Assembly (NCBI RefSeq): GCF_003966145.1
Contig: NZ_RXNR01000010.1
Location: forward strand, 1-64,000
Direction: 5' to 3'
Length of the DNA: 64,000 nt
Source: Lysinibacillus telephonicus
Lineage (GTDB): Bacteria > Bacillota > Bacilli > Bacillales_A > Planococcaceae
The position numbers and the translations under genes are program-made. Positions 16,760 through 25,985 of this stretch are shown in pieces. Below the pieces are notes generated by a model that worked only from the letters and a program-made list of their open reading frames with translations, ran no database searches and was not told where the DNA came from. Every line of letters starts with the position of its first letter. Position 1 is the stretch's first letter.

Positions 16760-18130
16760 TTATTTAAATGATTTTAAAATAGTTTCTAATTTCATTCCGC
16801 GTGATCCCTTTAATAATATTAAAGATCGCTCGCTAGCGTGTTCATTTATATATTGGACAATAGCATCATAATCATTCTCTGTATAGAAAATATTTTCAAG
16901 TGAAAATTTATTTTTCAATTTTTCATAAAGCCACTTCATTCTTGGACCATATAAACAAACTTTTGAAATTTCTGTTTCATTAATATCATTTGCTATCTGC
17001 TCATGAAACTGCTTTTCATTTTCTCCCAACTCAAGCATATCGCCAAGTACAAGCCATCTATCCTCTCTTAAAGGCGTAGATTGAACAAATTGAATTGCTG
17101 CTGTCATTGAAGTAGGTGCAGCATTGTACGCATCATTAATAAATAGAATTCCCTTTTCAGTTGGCACTAATTGCATACGCATATCTGTTAGTGTAACTTG
17201 AGCTAGGCCATCACGTATTTGTTCAGCTGACAATCCAATTTCTTTACCGACCAGCATTGCATTTAATGCATTCTTAACTTGATGTTTTCCTAAAACCGGG
17301 ATGAAAAATTCCCCGTTCAATTCTCCACTTACTGTAAAACAGCTTCCTTTTTCAGTTGTTTCGATATTCGAGCCAATTAAATCATTCGTCTCCTGGAAAC
17401 CAAATGCCTTTGAAAGGAGTTTTGTATTGCCCGCAACTAAATTTTGCAGCAAAGGTTCATCCCCATCATAAAATAGGGCCCCGCGTTCCTCTAATCCTTG
17501 AACAATTTCAAATTTCGCCTTTGCAATCCCTTCACGAGATCCAAGGTCTTGCATATGTGCTTCTCCGATATTTGTAATAACAGCAAAATGAGGTCGGGCT
17601 AGTTTTGATAAAAATTCTATTTCACCAAAACCACTCATACCCATTTCTAACACTGCAATATCCGTATCTTCATCTAAGGATAAAATTGTAATTGGCAAAC
17701 CTAACTGGTTATTAAAATTACCAATTGTTTTTTGAACCTTATAAAATGGAGAAAGCATACTTGCTAAAATATCCTTCGACGAAGTTTTCCCATTTGAGCC
17801 TGTGACCCCAATAAACTTCGCTTTATGTTCAGTACGATAGGCTCTAGCCATTTGTTGCAGCGCTTCTTCGGCATCTTTAACAAATAAAATTGGTCTATCC
17901 TTTGGAGGGTTTGGTTCATCTTCAAGCCATAAAGAAGCAGCTGCTCCTTTTTCAAAAGCCTGTTCTACAAATTTATGACCGTTTACTGATTCGCCGCGGA
18001 ATGGAATAAATAAATCGCCACTTGAAATAGTGCGAGTATCAATAGAAACCCCCGTTACGATTACCTCGCTAAAATTCTCTAAAACTTTTATATTTAACCA
18101 ATCCGCAATTTCTTTAATTGTTTTTTTCAT
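16760..18130 (-). CDS. murF: UDP-MurNAc-tripeptide:D-Ala-D-Ala ligase
   Basis: 456 residues. ATP-binding GVTGSNGKTSSKD (109-121), central Mur ligase domain with NIGEAHMQDLGS, and a C-terminal ligase domain with DAYNAAPTSM. It adds D-Ala-D-Ala, made by Ddl, to the peptidoglycan precursor. It follows ddl after 11 bases, so the two enzymes of consecutive steps are made from one transcript. Confidence 0.96.
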   Translation of the reverse strand: MKKTIKEIADWLNIKVLENFSEVIVTGVSIDTRTISSGDLFIPFRGESVNGHKFVEQAFEKGAAASLWLEDEPNPPKDRPILFVKDAEEALQQMARAYRTEHKAKFIGVTGSNGKTSSKDILASMLSPFYKVQKTIGNFNNQLGLPITILSLDEDTDIAVLEMGMSGFGEIEFLSKLARPHFAVITNIGEAHMQDLGSREGIAKAKFEIVQGLEERGALFYDGDEPLLQNLVAGNTKLLSKAFGFQETNDLIGSNIETTEKGSCFTVSGELNGEFFIPVLGKHQVKNALNAMLVGKEIGLSAEQIRDGLAQVTLTDMRMQLVPTEKGILFINDAYNAAPTSMTAAIQFVQSTPLREDRWLVLGDMLELGENEKQFHEQIANDINETEISKVCLYGPRMKWLYEKLKNKFSLENIFYTENDYDAIVQYINEHASERSLILLKGSRGMKLETILKSFK

Positions 18131-18141
18131 TTTAGCTCACT

Positions 18142-19215
18142 CTAATCTCGATTATATTGTAGTTGTTGTTTTTCTGTATGACGTTCTATTGCTAATTCTA
18201 TTAAAGTATCAATTAATTCAGGGTAGCTCACACCTGTATGCTGCCATAGTAGCGGATACATGCTGACAGGAGTAAATCCTGGCATAGTGTTCACTTCATT
18301 AATGTAAACTTCATCATGCTCTGTAACAAAGAAATCTGACCGTACAAGGCCTGAGCAATCTAAAATTTTAAACGCCCGAATCGCCATATCTTTCATCGTT
18401 GCTTCTACACTTGATGAAATTTCAGCTGGGATAATAAGAACCGTTGAGCCATCTTTATATTTAGAATCATAATCATAAAACTCTGTCATCGGTTTAATTT
18501 CACCTGCAACAGAAACTTTCGGATTATTATTCCCTAGTACACCCATTTCAATCTCACGGGCTTTAACACCTTGCTCTACAATTACTTTACGGTCGTATTG
18601 GAAAGCAAACTGAATTGCATCGATTAATTCTTTTTCATTAGATGCTTTACTAATTCCTACACTTGATCCTAAATTCGCAGGTTTTACAAACATTGGCCAG
18701 TTGAGTTTTTGTTGGCACTTTTCAAGAATCTGCATTTGTTGTTGATTCCATTCTTGTCGTATGAAATATACATACGGAACTTGTTTTAAACCAGCTATTT
18801 CGAATAATTGCTTCATAATAACTTTATCCATGCCGGCAGATGATGCTAATACACCATTTCCCACATACGGATAATCCAAAACTTCTAATAAGCCTTGAAC
18901 AGTTCCATCCTCACCATTTGTACCATGTAGTAAAGGAAAAACGACATCAAATTGGACTTGTATATTTTTATCTAAAATAAATTCAGTTATATTATTAGGC
19001 AATTTACTTTCACTAGTAAATTGTAATTGTTCTATAGATTCAACTGGTTTCGTTAATTGAGGTCCTCTTAGCCATTGTCCATCCAACGTAATGTAGATAG
19101 GATGCACTTCATATTTATCATAATCAATAGCTTTTGAAACCGCTGTAGCCGTTGATAATGATACCTCATGCTCTGCAGATTTCCCTCCATATAATAAACC
19201 AATTCGCTTTTTCAT
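18142..19215 (-). CDS. ddl: D-alanine:D-alanine ligase
   Basis: 357 residues with an ATP-grasp fold: LLYGGKSAEHEVSLSTA at the N-terminus, FVKPANLGSSVGISKA in the centre and NEVNTMPGFTPVSMYP at the metal site. It joins two D-alanines for MurF. First gene of the ddl-murF operon; TTTGGAGGTC precedes the ATG. Confidence 0.96.
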   Translation of the reverse strand: MKKRIGLLYGGKSAEHEVSLSTATAVSKAIDYDKYEVHPIYITLDGQWLRGPQLTKPVESIEQLQFTSESKLPNNITEFILDKNIQVQFDVVFPLLHGTNGEDGTVQGLLEVLDYPYVGNGVLASSAGMDKVIMKQLFEIAGLKQVPYVYFIRQEWNQQQMQILEKCQQKLNWPMFVKPANLGSSVGISKASNEKELIDAIQFAFQYDRKVIVEQGVKAREIEMGVLGNNNPKVSVAGEIKPMTEFYDYDSKYKDGSTVLIIPAEISSSVEATMKDMAIRAFKILDCSGLVRSDFFVTEHDEVYINEVNTMPGFTPVSMYPLLWQHTGVSYPELIDTLIELAIERHTEKQQLQYNRD

Positions 19216-19486
19216 AATTCGACCTCCAAATATTGAGTATTTCTAGTTTATCATGAAAATAAATTTTCCGATAAATAATTATTCCCCTGGGTATTCGCAC
19301 CATACCACTTTCGTCTTATGTGCAGCTATTTGCTTTTAAAACTTGAATTGTAGCAAAAACTCAAAATGTATATCACTTAGTTACTATAGGACGAGGTGAT
19401 TTTAGTCTGAGTTCCTCCTAATTTAGTAATTGTTAGGTATTAAAATTTTGCATTTATTCTATTCATCTAAGGAGAAAGAAACCACT
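19216..19486. other. Intergenic stretch between ddl and a small ORF
   Basis: Holds the ddl upstream region and, on the plus strand, a possible promoter for the small ORF at 19487 (TTGTTA near 19428 and TATTCT near 19456). No conserved RNA motif recognised. Confidence 0.35.
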
Positions 19487-19558
19487 ATGGACTGCCGCTT
19501 CGTTGCCTACCTAAAATCATTGCTGAATGAAGAATATAAAATTGACTGTTGTACGTAA
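19487..19558 (+). CDS. Possible 23-residue small protein
   Basis: ATG with AAGGAG 12 bases upstream, then MDCRFVAYLKSLLNEEYKID and CCT, stop TAA. It has three cysteines, two of them adjacent at the end, and a helical middle. A strong hairpin terminator follows at once (19567-19608), which makes a short transcription unit credible. The wide spacing of the ribosome binding site and short length keep this tentative. Confidence 0.35.
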   Translation: MDCRFVAYLKSLLNEEYKIDCCT

Positions 19559-19566
19559 TTAAAGAG

Positions 19567-19608
19567 AAAAAACTCCCTGTCGCAAAAGAAACAGTGACAG
19601 TGAGTTTT
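19567..19608. terminator. Terminator, probably bidirectional
   Basis: AAAACTC(C)CTGTC(G)C pairs with G(T)GACAG(T)GAGTTTT, loop about 10 nt. It lies between the small plus-strand ORF and the end of the minus-strand hypothetical gene. Confidence 0.7.
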
Positions 19609-20356
19609 AAGTAATTTTAATGAGTTCATCCATGTTTTGTTTTAGTATCACATCTAAATCATCCCAAACTTCGTCGGGATAATCATAGTCAGAAAGAGTC
19701 CGAATTTCTACCCCATAGCAATTATTTGGTTTTTCCATTTTATATAATGATAATAATGCGCCTTCTTTTGCAAAAGGACGATATGCTTTTAAAATAAGCG
19801 GATCTAAATTAGGAATAGTACCCTTTGTTTTTTTACGCCAAAAACTTCCGTTACCTTCTTTTTCTTTTATTAATTGGTTGAATAAATTGGAAACAAGTTG
19901 TTCTGAATCATGTAAATAACGAAAATAAATTTTTGTCGCTTTTTCATTTTCAGATGAATAATAAATGTACCGATTTTGTAGTTTTGAGAAAAACGGAGAA
20001 TGAATGGGCTCTTTTTTATGGCTTATATATAGTAATTCAGCTTGTTCAATAGGAGATAGTTGATTTAAGTCTTTTTCATTCCCAAAATCAACCCAGCATA
20101 AATCCCCATTACTATCATCCATTTTCTTTACAAATTGATTTATATTTTCATTGGGCACAAAGTCAAAATGTGTATGCATATTGAATGAGCCATCTTCGTA
20201 GTGATGTTTTAGCAACAATAAATTTTTGATTGGGTCGACCGCACTTATAAACTGCTTTAAGGATAGACCACTAAAGATAACAAAATGATCGACATCATTC
20301 ATATGTATAAACAAGTGATGAATAAAGTCTTCAGCAGTTTTTTGTTTTTTTGCCAT
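19607..20356 (-). CDS. Uncharacterised cytosolic protein
   Basis: 249 residues from the ATG at 20356, with GGAGAGTG 8 bases upstream; a TTG at 20371 lies in that site. No signal peptide or membrane segment. It is acidic and aromatic-rich, with HTHFDFVP, LCWVDFGNEKDLNQL and a C-terminal YGVEIRTLSDYDYPDEVWDD. I do not recognise a domain. It stands alone between terminators and a divergent rodA. Confidence 0.7.
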   Translation of the reverse strand: MAKKQKTAEDFIHHLFIHMNDVDHFVIFSGLSLKQFISAVDPIKNLLLLKHHYEDGSFNMHTHFDFVPNENINQFVKKMDDSNGDLCWVDFGNEKDLNQLSPIEQAELLYISHKKEPIHSPFFSKLQNRYIYYSSENEKATKIYFRYLHDSEQLVSNLFNQLIKEKEGNGSFWRKKTKGTIPNLDPLILKAYRPFAKEGALLSLYKMEKPNNCYGVEIRTLSDYDYPDEVWDDLDVILKQNMDELIKIT

Positions 20357-20550
20357 ACGATCACTCTCCAATACTTCAATACAATTGTTATTATATGATG
20401 TAATTCTAATTTTTGAAACATTTTCATCAACTTTTCGTTACAACTTTTAGACATAATGAAATGTCCTTTTGCATTTACATATGTTAAAGTAAGATGTGCG
20501 AGTACAAATAGGAATATTAAATAAATTATTCATTTAAATAGGTGGAAAAA

Positions 20551-21735
20551 ATGGAAAACAATCGTAATTTCGTAGACCGCTTTGATTGGAAGCTAGCGGT
20601 TATACTTTTATTATTTCTTATAGTAAGTTTGTTGGCCATTTCATCTGCCCAAACGACCGGGCAGTACGCTGGCACCAACTTTGTTATTAGGCAATTAATT
20701 AACTATGTAATTGTCGCTATAATTATTGCATTTGTAATGTATTTTGAACCAGAACAATATAAAAAGATGGCTTGGTATTTATATGGTTTTGGCATTCTGC
20801 TACTGTTTCTTTTATTTATTATCCCAGTAGGTGATTTCGCAATTGAGAGAAACGGAGCAAAAAGTTGGTTTGCAACCCCTATAGGAAATATACAGCCTTC
20901 TGAATTTATGAAGACCTTCTATATATTAGCCATGGCATTATTAATCAGTAAACACCATGAAAAGCATGCTATAAAAAGCATTAAAAGCGACTTTATTTTA
21001 TTGGGGAAAATCGCTATAACTTTAATCATACCTTTAGCATTTATTTTAACCCAGCCCGATTTAGGTTCTGCACTTGTGTTTTTTGCTATTACTGCCGCCT
21101 TAATTATTGTAGCTGGTATTTCATGGAGAATTATTGCTCCTGTATTTGCAGGTGGTGTTGCTATAGGCGGCGCCTTACTTTGGATGGCTCTTTATATGCA
21201 AGATTTCCTTGAGGAAAAGTTTGGTTTCAGCCCATATCAATTTGCCCGTATTTATTCATGGCTAGATCCATACTCATATTCATCGGGCTCTGGCTATCAC
21301 TTAATTACTTCACTAAATGCGATTGGTTCAGGAGAAATTTTTGGCAAAGGATATATGGATCGTGAAGTGTATGTCGCTGAGAACCATACCGATTTTATCT
21401 TTACAGTAATAGGGGAAGAATGGGGATTTATCGGCGCAAGTTTTGTAATTTGCATGTTTTTCTTACTAATTTATCACTTAACAAAAATTACTTTAACGTT
21501 AAAAGATCCATTCTGCACATATGTTTGCGCAGGGATTATAGCGATGATCACCTTCCATGTATTCGAAAATATCGGAATGACGATACAACTTTTACCGATT
21601 ACAGGGATTCCACTTCCATTTATAAGCTACGGTGGTAGTTCGCTAATGGGGAATGCACTTGCAATAGGCTTAGTATTTAGTATGAAATATCATTATAGAA
21701 CATACATGTTCTCAGCAAATGATGATGAAGATTAA
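20551..21735 (+). CDS. rodA: SEDS-family peptidoglycan polymerase RodA
   Basis: 394 residues with about ten membrane segments. AGGTGG precedes the ATG at 20551 (a GTG at 20542 overlaps that site). SEDS motifs: QPSEFMKTFYILAMA, LTQPDLGSALVFF with the catalytic-region aspartate, and ITGIPLPFISYGGSSLMGNA. Sequence is closer to RodA than to FtsW or SpoVE, so a role in side-wall elongation is likely; paralogues elsewhere cannot be excluded. Confidence 0.88.
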   Translation: MENNRNFVDRFDWKLAVILLLFLIVSLLAISSAQTTGQYAGTNFVIRQLINYVIVAIIIAFVMYFEPEQYKKMAWYLYGFGILLLFLLFIIPVGDFAIERNGAKSWFATPIGNIQPSEFMKTFYILAMALLISKHHEKHAIKSIKSDFILLGKIAITLIIPLAFILTQPDLGSALVFFAITAALIIVAGISWRIIAPVFAGGVAIGGALLWMALYMQDFLEEKFGFSPYQFARIYSWLDPYSYSSGSGYHLITSLNAIGSGEIFGKGYMDREVYVAENHTDFIFTVIGEEWGFIGASFVICMFFLLIYHLTKITLTLKDPFCTYVCAGIIAMITFHVFENIGMTIQLLPITGIPLPFISYGGSSLMGNALAIGLVFSMKYHYRTYMFSANDDED

Positions 21736-21747
21736 AACGGTGAAATA

Positions 21748-21786
21748 AAAGCTCTCGACTTTATATGAGTCGAGAGCTTTTAATTT
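21748..21786. terminator. Terminator after rodA
   Basis: Stem AAAGCTCTCGACT / AGTCGAGAGCTTT, 7-nt loop, then TAATTTG on the plus strand; also usable by the facing small gene. Confidence 0.8.
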
Positions 21787-21807
21787 GTTTATACTAAAAA
21801 TAAAATT

Positions 21808-21939
21808 TTATACTTGTGGAGTTTGAGTTGGTGGTGTTAATACTTTGAGTAATTCCAGACGTGACTTTGTAACTGTTGCAGTAACACCTAACTTAGATAA
21901 ATTCGAAACGATTTTCTTTAAGTCTACTTCCTTCGTCAT
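21808..21939 (-). CDS. Small protein of 43 residues, unknown
   Basis: ATG at 21939 with AGGTGG seven bases upstream. The product starts MTKEVDLKKIVSNLSKLG and ends LTPPTQTPQV: an amphipathic N-terminal helix, a short beta-like TATVTKSRLELLK part and a Pro/Thr/Gln tail. No signal peptide. Function not recognised. Confidence 0.6.
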   Translation of the reverse strand: MTKEVDLKKIVSNLSKLGVTATVTKSRLELLKVLTPPTQTPQV

Positions 21940-22438
21940 GCTTCCACCTAACCTTCCGATATATATATTATTTATAACGTTTAAACAGTAATAAAGTTTC
22001 AACCGATAAGAGGTCTGACAAGTTATCTAACTATATCATATCATGTTTTAAAGTAAATAAATTTTTCAATTATGTTACAACTTTGCAAATGTCAACTAAA
22101 TTGCATTATAAATTTTATCCAATTATTTGATTTTCAGTTCATTGATAACTCTAAAATAAGAATGGTCAATATTTTTAAAGTTTAATCAAAAAAATTTCTC
22201 ACCAAGTTATTATATGACTTCGACTGACCAATTATCCATTTTTTGTATTATTTTTTAACCTTTCTTAAATTCAAAATATCTTTTAAATACTGAACATGAA
22301 AGTAAACTGCACCGCGTATATTAATTTACGCAGCAACTCTTAGGGGAAATGTTTAATAATTAAAAATACGTAGAAACTAAGTTACATGAAGAGATGTTTC
22401 CTTTTGGACAATACGTAAAATTAGTTGGAGGAATTACG
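21940..22438. other. A+T-rich intergenic region
   Basis: About 500 bases without a convincing ORF. A small palindrome GCGTA-N8-TACGC is at about 22313-22330. It should hold divergent promoters for the 43-residue gene and the YwqG-like gene, but I cannot place them. Confidence 0.4.
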
Positions 22439-23245
22439 TTGGAATTTGAAAGATTTTTTGAATTGCCACATCAATTAGAATGCTTTCGAAATAAATTAGA
22501 GCCCTCTTTATTGAATACTTCATTAATTATTCCATACCATCGTATAACTTCTCTTTCAGAAAGCAAATTTGCTGGAAACCCCTATTTGCCTAAAATGCAA
22601 AATTACCCAAAGGACCCCGACGGAGATTATATGTATTTGTTAGCCCAAATCAATTTTGCCAAAGCACCATTGATGTTTCCATTTCCTTCACAAGGAATAA
22701 TGCAAATATTTGTATCAAAAAGTGTATGCTATTTTGAAAATCAAGTTCAAGAATTTTTATTTCAACAATATTTTAAAATCCGTTACTATGCAACAGTGTT
22801 ACCAGAAGATCAATTAACAACCGACTTTACTTTTTTAAAGTCCAGTTCGAATGAAGTTTTTCCAATTATTCAAAACGAGATGGCTTTGACATTTACTAAT
22901 CGAGTTGAACCAGTATCAGCGACTGATTATCGAGTTGAAAAATATTTACCTCTTTCAAGTTTTGGAGTTATTAGTGAAGATGAAAGAACATTGGAAGATA
23001 TTTATTTTGAAAAGTATTTGGCAGCGGAACATAAGATTGGAGGATATCCTTATTTTATTAACAGCGACAAAAGAAAGGACTCTTCATTTTTAAGAAAGTA
23101 CGACACATTATTATTACAAATTGTTTCTAACGACGAGCAAGGAATAATGTACGGAGATACAGGTATATTGAAGTTTTTCATTAGTAAGGAAGATTTAATT
23201 AATCTTAATTTTTCAAACATATATTTCCACGGGGAACAATATTAA
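22439..23245 (+). CDS. YwqG-like protein (DUF1963)
   Basis: 268 residues from TTG at 22439, with GGAGG seven bases upstream; an ATG at 22394 has only a poor site. The family signature is visible: GNPYLPKMQNYPKDPDG, MYLLAQINFAKAP, FPSQGIMQIFVS, and near the end KIGGYPYFI and TLLLQIVSND. Size fits B. subtilis YwqG (about 260). The biochemical function of the family is unknown. Confidence 0.83.
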   Translation: MEFERFFELPHQLECFRNKLEPSLLNTSLIIPYHRITSLSESKFAGNPYLPKMQNYPKDPDGDYMYLLAQINFAKAPLMFPFPSQGIMQIFVSKSVCYFENQVQEFLFQQYFKIRYYATVLPEDQLTTDFTFLKSSSNEVFPIIQNEMALTFTNRVEPVSATDYRVEKYLPLSSFGVISEDERTLEDIYFEKYLAAEHKIGGYPYFINSDKRKDSSFLRKYDTLLLQIVSNDEQGIMYGDTGILKFFISKEDLINLNFSNIYFHGEQY

Positions 23246-23323
23246 CATTTTTTAAAACTCCTTTCCTTCGTTTAAATAAGCTATAATAAATAACATAACA
23301 AAAACAAAGTAGGTGATATTAAA

Positions 23324-24802
23324 TTGAGTCTCCTATTTATTACTGATTTGAGTCTCCTAAATATCACTGAATCACCCTTTCCTTATTTTTTAGTTTTAAA
23401 TATTATATTGGCTATTACAATCATCTTTTTAGAAAGAAAGGACCCTTCCTCAACTTGGGCTTGGATTCTTGTATTATTTTTCCTTCCTCTAGCTGGATTT
23501 ATTTTGTATTTATTGCTCGGTCGACCGATACGAAAAAAGCACTTATTTAGATGGGAAGGACAAAAAGATATTGGGATTGATAAATTAATTTCTTATCAAA
23601 TTGAAGCCCTCGAAAGCAATGTGCTCGAGTTTAACACAGATGATGTTGAAAAATATAAAAACCTAATCCACATGAATTTAAAAACAGGTGATTCAGTTTT
23701 AACTCAGGATAATCAAATTCGAATATTCGATGAGGGATCAAAGAAATTTGAAACATTAATCGAGGACATTTTAAACGCAAAAGATCATATACACATTCAG
23801 TACTATATTTTTAAACTTGATAACCTCGGGGGACGTATCTATACAGCTCTTAAGAAAAAAGCCAAACAAGGAGTCAAAGTAAGAGTTTTATATGATGAAA
23901 TGGGGTCACGCAGCCTTAAAAAAAGAAACTTTAAAGAGCTTCTAGAATTAGGAGGAGAAGTCGAAGTATTTTTCCCATCCATTCTACCACTCTTTAATCC
24001 TCGACTAAACTTTAGAAACCATCGCAAAATTGTAATTATTGATGGACGCATTGGATATATAGGTGGATTTAATGTCGGAGATGAGTATTTAGGGTTAAAC
24101 AAAAAATTTGGATATTGGCGGGATACTCATATAAGAATTGAAGGTAGTTCTGTACACCCTTTGCAAACTAGATTCTTACTCGATTGGAATCAAGCCAGCG
24201 ATAACAATATCGATTATTCGGATCGCTATTTCCCTGCAATCCCTAAAAAAGGGGATGTCGCTATGCAAATTGTTTCAAGCGGACCAGATACAGACTGGCC
24301 TACAATAAAAAATGGTTATTTGAAATTATTAATGAGCGCCAAACGTTATATTTACATTCAAACGCCTTATTTCATTCCGGATTATAGTTTTTTAAATGCG
24401 ATAGAAATTGCTGCATTATCTGGAATTGATGTTCGAATCATGATTCCTAATAAACCTGACCATATGTTTGTTTATTGGGCCACATATTCCTATGTAGGGC
24501 AATTATTAAAAGCAGGAGCTAAAGTCTATATTTACGAAAAAGGATTTATACATGCGAAAACAATCGTTATTGATGACGAAGCTTCAACGGTTGGAACAGC
24601 TAATATTGACGTCCGCAGCTTCAGTTTAAATTTTGAAGTAAATGCTTTTATTTATGATGAAACAATTTCACATGAACTAGCCGAGATTTTCGAAAAGGAT
24701 ATGTTTGATTGTACCGAATTAACCCTTGAAAATTATGAAAATCGTTCCAATGTAATAAAATTTAAAGAATCTATTTCGAGATTGCTTTCACCGATATTAT
24801 AA
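23324..24802 (+). CDS. cls: Cardiolipin synthase
   Basis: 492 residues, TTG start with AGGTGAT upstream. Two N-terminal membrane segments (about 18-35 and 43-62) precede two phospholipase-D HKD motifs, NHRKIVIIDGRIGYIGG and IHAKTIVIDDEASTVGTAN. The enzyme joins two phosphatidylglycerols to cardiolipin at the membrane. Which of the paralogues (ClsA type most likely) cannot be settled from the sequence alone. TATAAT at 23282-23287 is a likely -10. Confidence 0.93.
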   Translation: MSLLFITDLSLLNITESPFPYFLVLNIILAITIIFLERKDPSSTWAWILVLFFLPLAGFILYLLLGRPIRKKHLFRWEGQKDIGIDKLISYQIEALESNVLEFNTDDVEKYKNLIHMNLKTGDSVLTQDNQIRIFDEGSKKFETLIEDILNAKDHIHIQYYIFKLDNLGGRIYTALKKKAKQGVKVRVLYDEMGSRSLKKRNFKELLELGGEVEVFFPSILPLFNPRLNFRNHRKIVIIDGRIGYIGGFNVGDEYLGLNKKFGYWRDTHIRIEGSSVHPLQTRFLLDWNQASDNNIDYSDRYFPAIPKKGDVAMQIVSSGPDTDWPTIKNGYLKLLMSAKRYIYIQTPYFIPDYSFLNAIEIAALSGIDVRIMIPNKPDHMFVYWATYSYVGQLLKAGAKVYIYEKGFIHAKTIVIDDEASTVGTANIDVRSFSLNFEVNAFIYDETISHELAEIFEKDMFDCTELTLENYENRSNVIKFKESISRLLSPIL

Positions 24803-24817
24803 ATTGTTATTTATTCC

Positions 24818-24857
24818 AAAAAAGAAGCCGCCTCAGTTGTGAGACGGCTTCTTTTTT
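24818..24857. terminator. Bidirectional terminator between cls and vanY-type gene
   Basis: AAGAAGCCG(C)CTCA / TGAG(A)CGGCTTCTT with A- and T-runs on the two sides. Confidence 0.85.
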
Positions 24858-24858
24858 A

Positions 24859-25725
24859 TTAAATTCCCAAATATTCTTCTAACGTTAAATTTGATGCCTT
24901 CACTTTTGTTGCTAATTCAACACCCAAGTATCGGAAATGCCATGATTCATACATATAACCGGTAATGTTTTCTTTCCCTTCTGGATAGCGTAGTATGAAT
25001 CCATATTTATGTGCATTTTCGACTAGCCACTTGCCTGCAGCTGTTTCGCCAAATTCACTTGTGAGCCATAAATCTTCCTTGCCTTTTTCTCCAATATCAA
25101 ATGCTAAACCTGTCTGATGCTCAGAATAACCTGGTCTTGCACTGTAGCGGTCTGCATTTTCTTTCCCATCACGACTAACATAGTTATTATAAAGTGTTTC
25201 TTGATATTCGTAAGAGCGGTATGTACTGAAAGCCACTAATTCAAATCCAGCAGCTTTTGCATCTTGCGCCATGTCTTCAAATGCAGCTCTTGCTTCCTTA
25301 TTTTCCCCTGGAGCAAAATTACTCGGAAGTGGGTGCTTTTTGTTTGCAATTAGCACTCCGTCTATATACGTTGGTTCTGTTGGTTCTGGTTGCCCTTCGA
25401 TATATCCACCAACTGTTGTATTTCCTTCATTCGTTTTAGGCTGCTCTGTTTCTTGTACAGGATCCTCTTCAACAGGTGTAGTAGGCTCATCCTGTTGCTC
25501 CTGTTTATTGTCTATAGAAACTTCTTCTTCAGTTTCTTGTTTTTCTTTGTCTATATTTTGCTCAATTGCTTCATTGGGTTTTGATTGTTCTTCTGTTTCT
25601 TTTTTTGGATCATTCACTATAGTGGCTATTACAATAATTGCAATTAATAAAACAATTGAAACTATCGCGATTATTATATATTTACTTTTATTTTTTTTCT
25701 TGTTGTTTAATATAGGTCCTGTCAT
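24859..25725 (-). CDS. D-Ala-D-Ala carboxypeptidase, VanY/LdcB type
   Basis: 288 residues from the ATG at 25725 (AGAGG eight bases upstream). One N-terminal membrane anchor (YIIIAIVSIVLLIAIIVIAT), then an acidic Glu/Gln/Thr/Pro linker to about residue 110, then a peptidase M15B domain with SARPGYSEHQTGLAFDIG and ESWHFRYLG giving the zinc ligands His, Asp and His. It trims peptidoglycan stem peptides outside the membrane; whether it acts on D-Ala-D-Ala or on LD bonds cannot be told. Confidence 0.9.
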   Translation of the reverse strand: MTGPILNNKKKNKSKYIIIAIVSIVLLIAIIVIATIVNDPKKETEEQSKPNEAIEQNIDKEKQETEEEVSIDNKQEQQDEPTTPVEEDPVQETEQPKTNEGNTTVGGYIEGQPEPTEPTYIDGVLIANKKHPLPSNFAPGENKEARAAFEDMAQDAKAAGFELVAFSTYRSYEYQETLYNNYVSRDGKENADRYSARPGYSEHQTGLAFDIGEKGKEDLWLTSEFGETAAGKWLVENAHKYGFILRYPEGKENITGYMYESWHFRYLGVELATKVKASNLTLEEYLGI

Positions 25726-25847
25726 AAGCCTAGCCTCTTTCCTTAGCAATGATATTATTTTAGCATTGTTTTCTAAGTTTTACCTCTTATTTATCATAAA
25801 ATTTTGGAACTTTACTAGTTTAATAATTTAGCAATTAGCAAATAAAG

Positions 25848-25884
25848 AGACCGTCCGAAAACCATTTTTGGGACGGTCCTTTTA
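25848..25884 (-). terminator. Second hairpin downstream of yidC
   Basis: AGACCGTCC / GGACGGTCT with a 14-nt loop, T-rich after it on both strands. Lies between yidC and the vanY-type gene, in tandem with 25934-25969. Confidence 0.65.
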
Positions 25885-25933
25885 CAGCAAGTATACGGAT
25901 ACTATGGCAGGTCAATCTAATTAAATAAATTTG

Positions 25934-25969
25934 AGAGGCTGTTCAGAAATTTTACTTTCTGGACAGCCC
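25934..25969 (-). terminator. Terminator-like hairpin after yidC
   Basis: GAGGCTGT(T/C)CAGAAA pairs with TTTCTGGACAGCC(C)C; the U-tract is weak (CTCAAATTTATTT). Same core as the cshA terminator. Confidence 0.6.
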
Positions 25970-25985
25970 CCCCTAAATTCAACTA

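Noticed and set aside
22305-22335. Palindrome GCGTA-N8-TACGC as an operator
   Set aside because: Only a 5-bp stem in A+T-rich DNA with no adjoining promoter; not above chance.
25271-25831. 186-codon Ser/Ile-rich plus-strand frame
   Set aside because: It is antisense to the low-complexity acidic linker and membrane anchor of the VanY-type gene, has no ribosome binding site and no recognisable domain.
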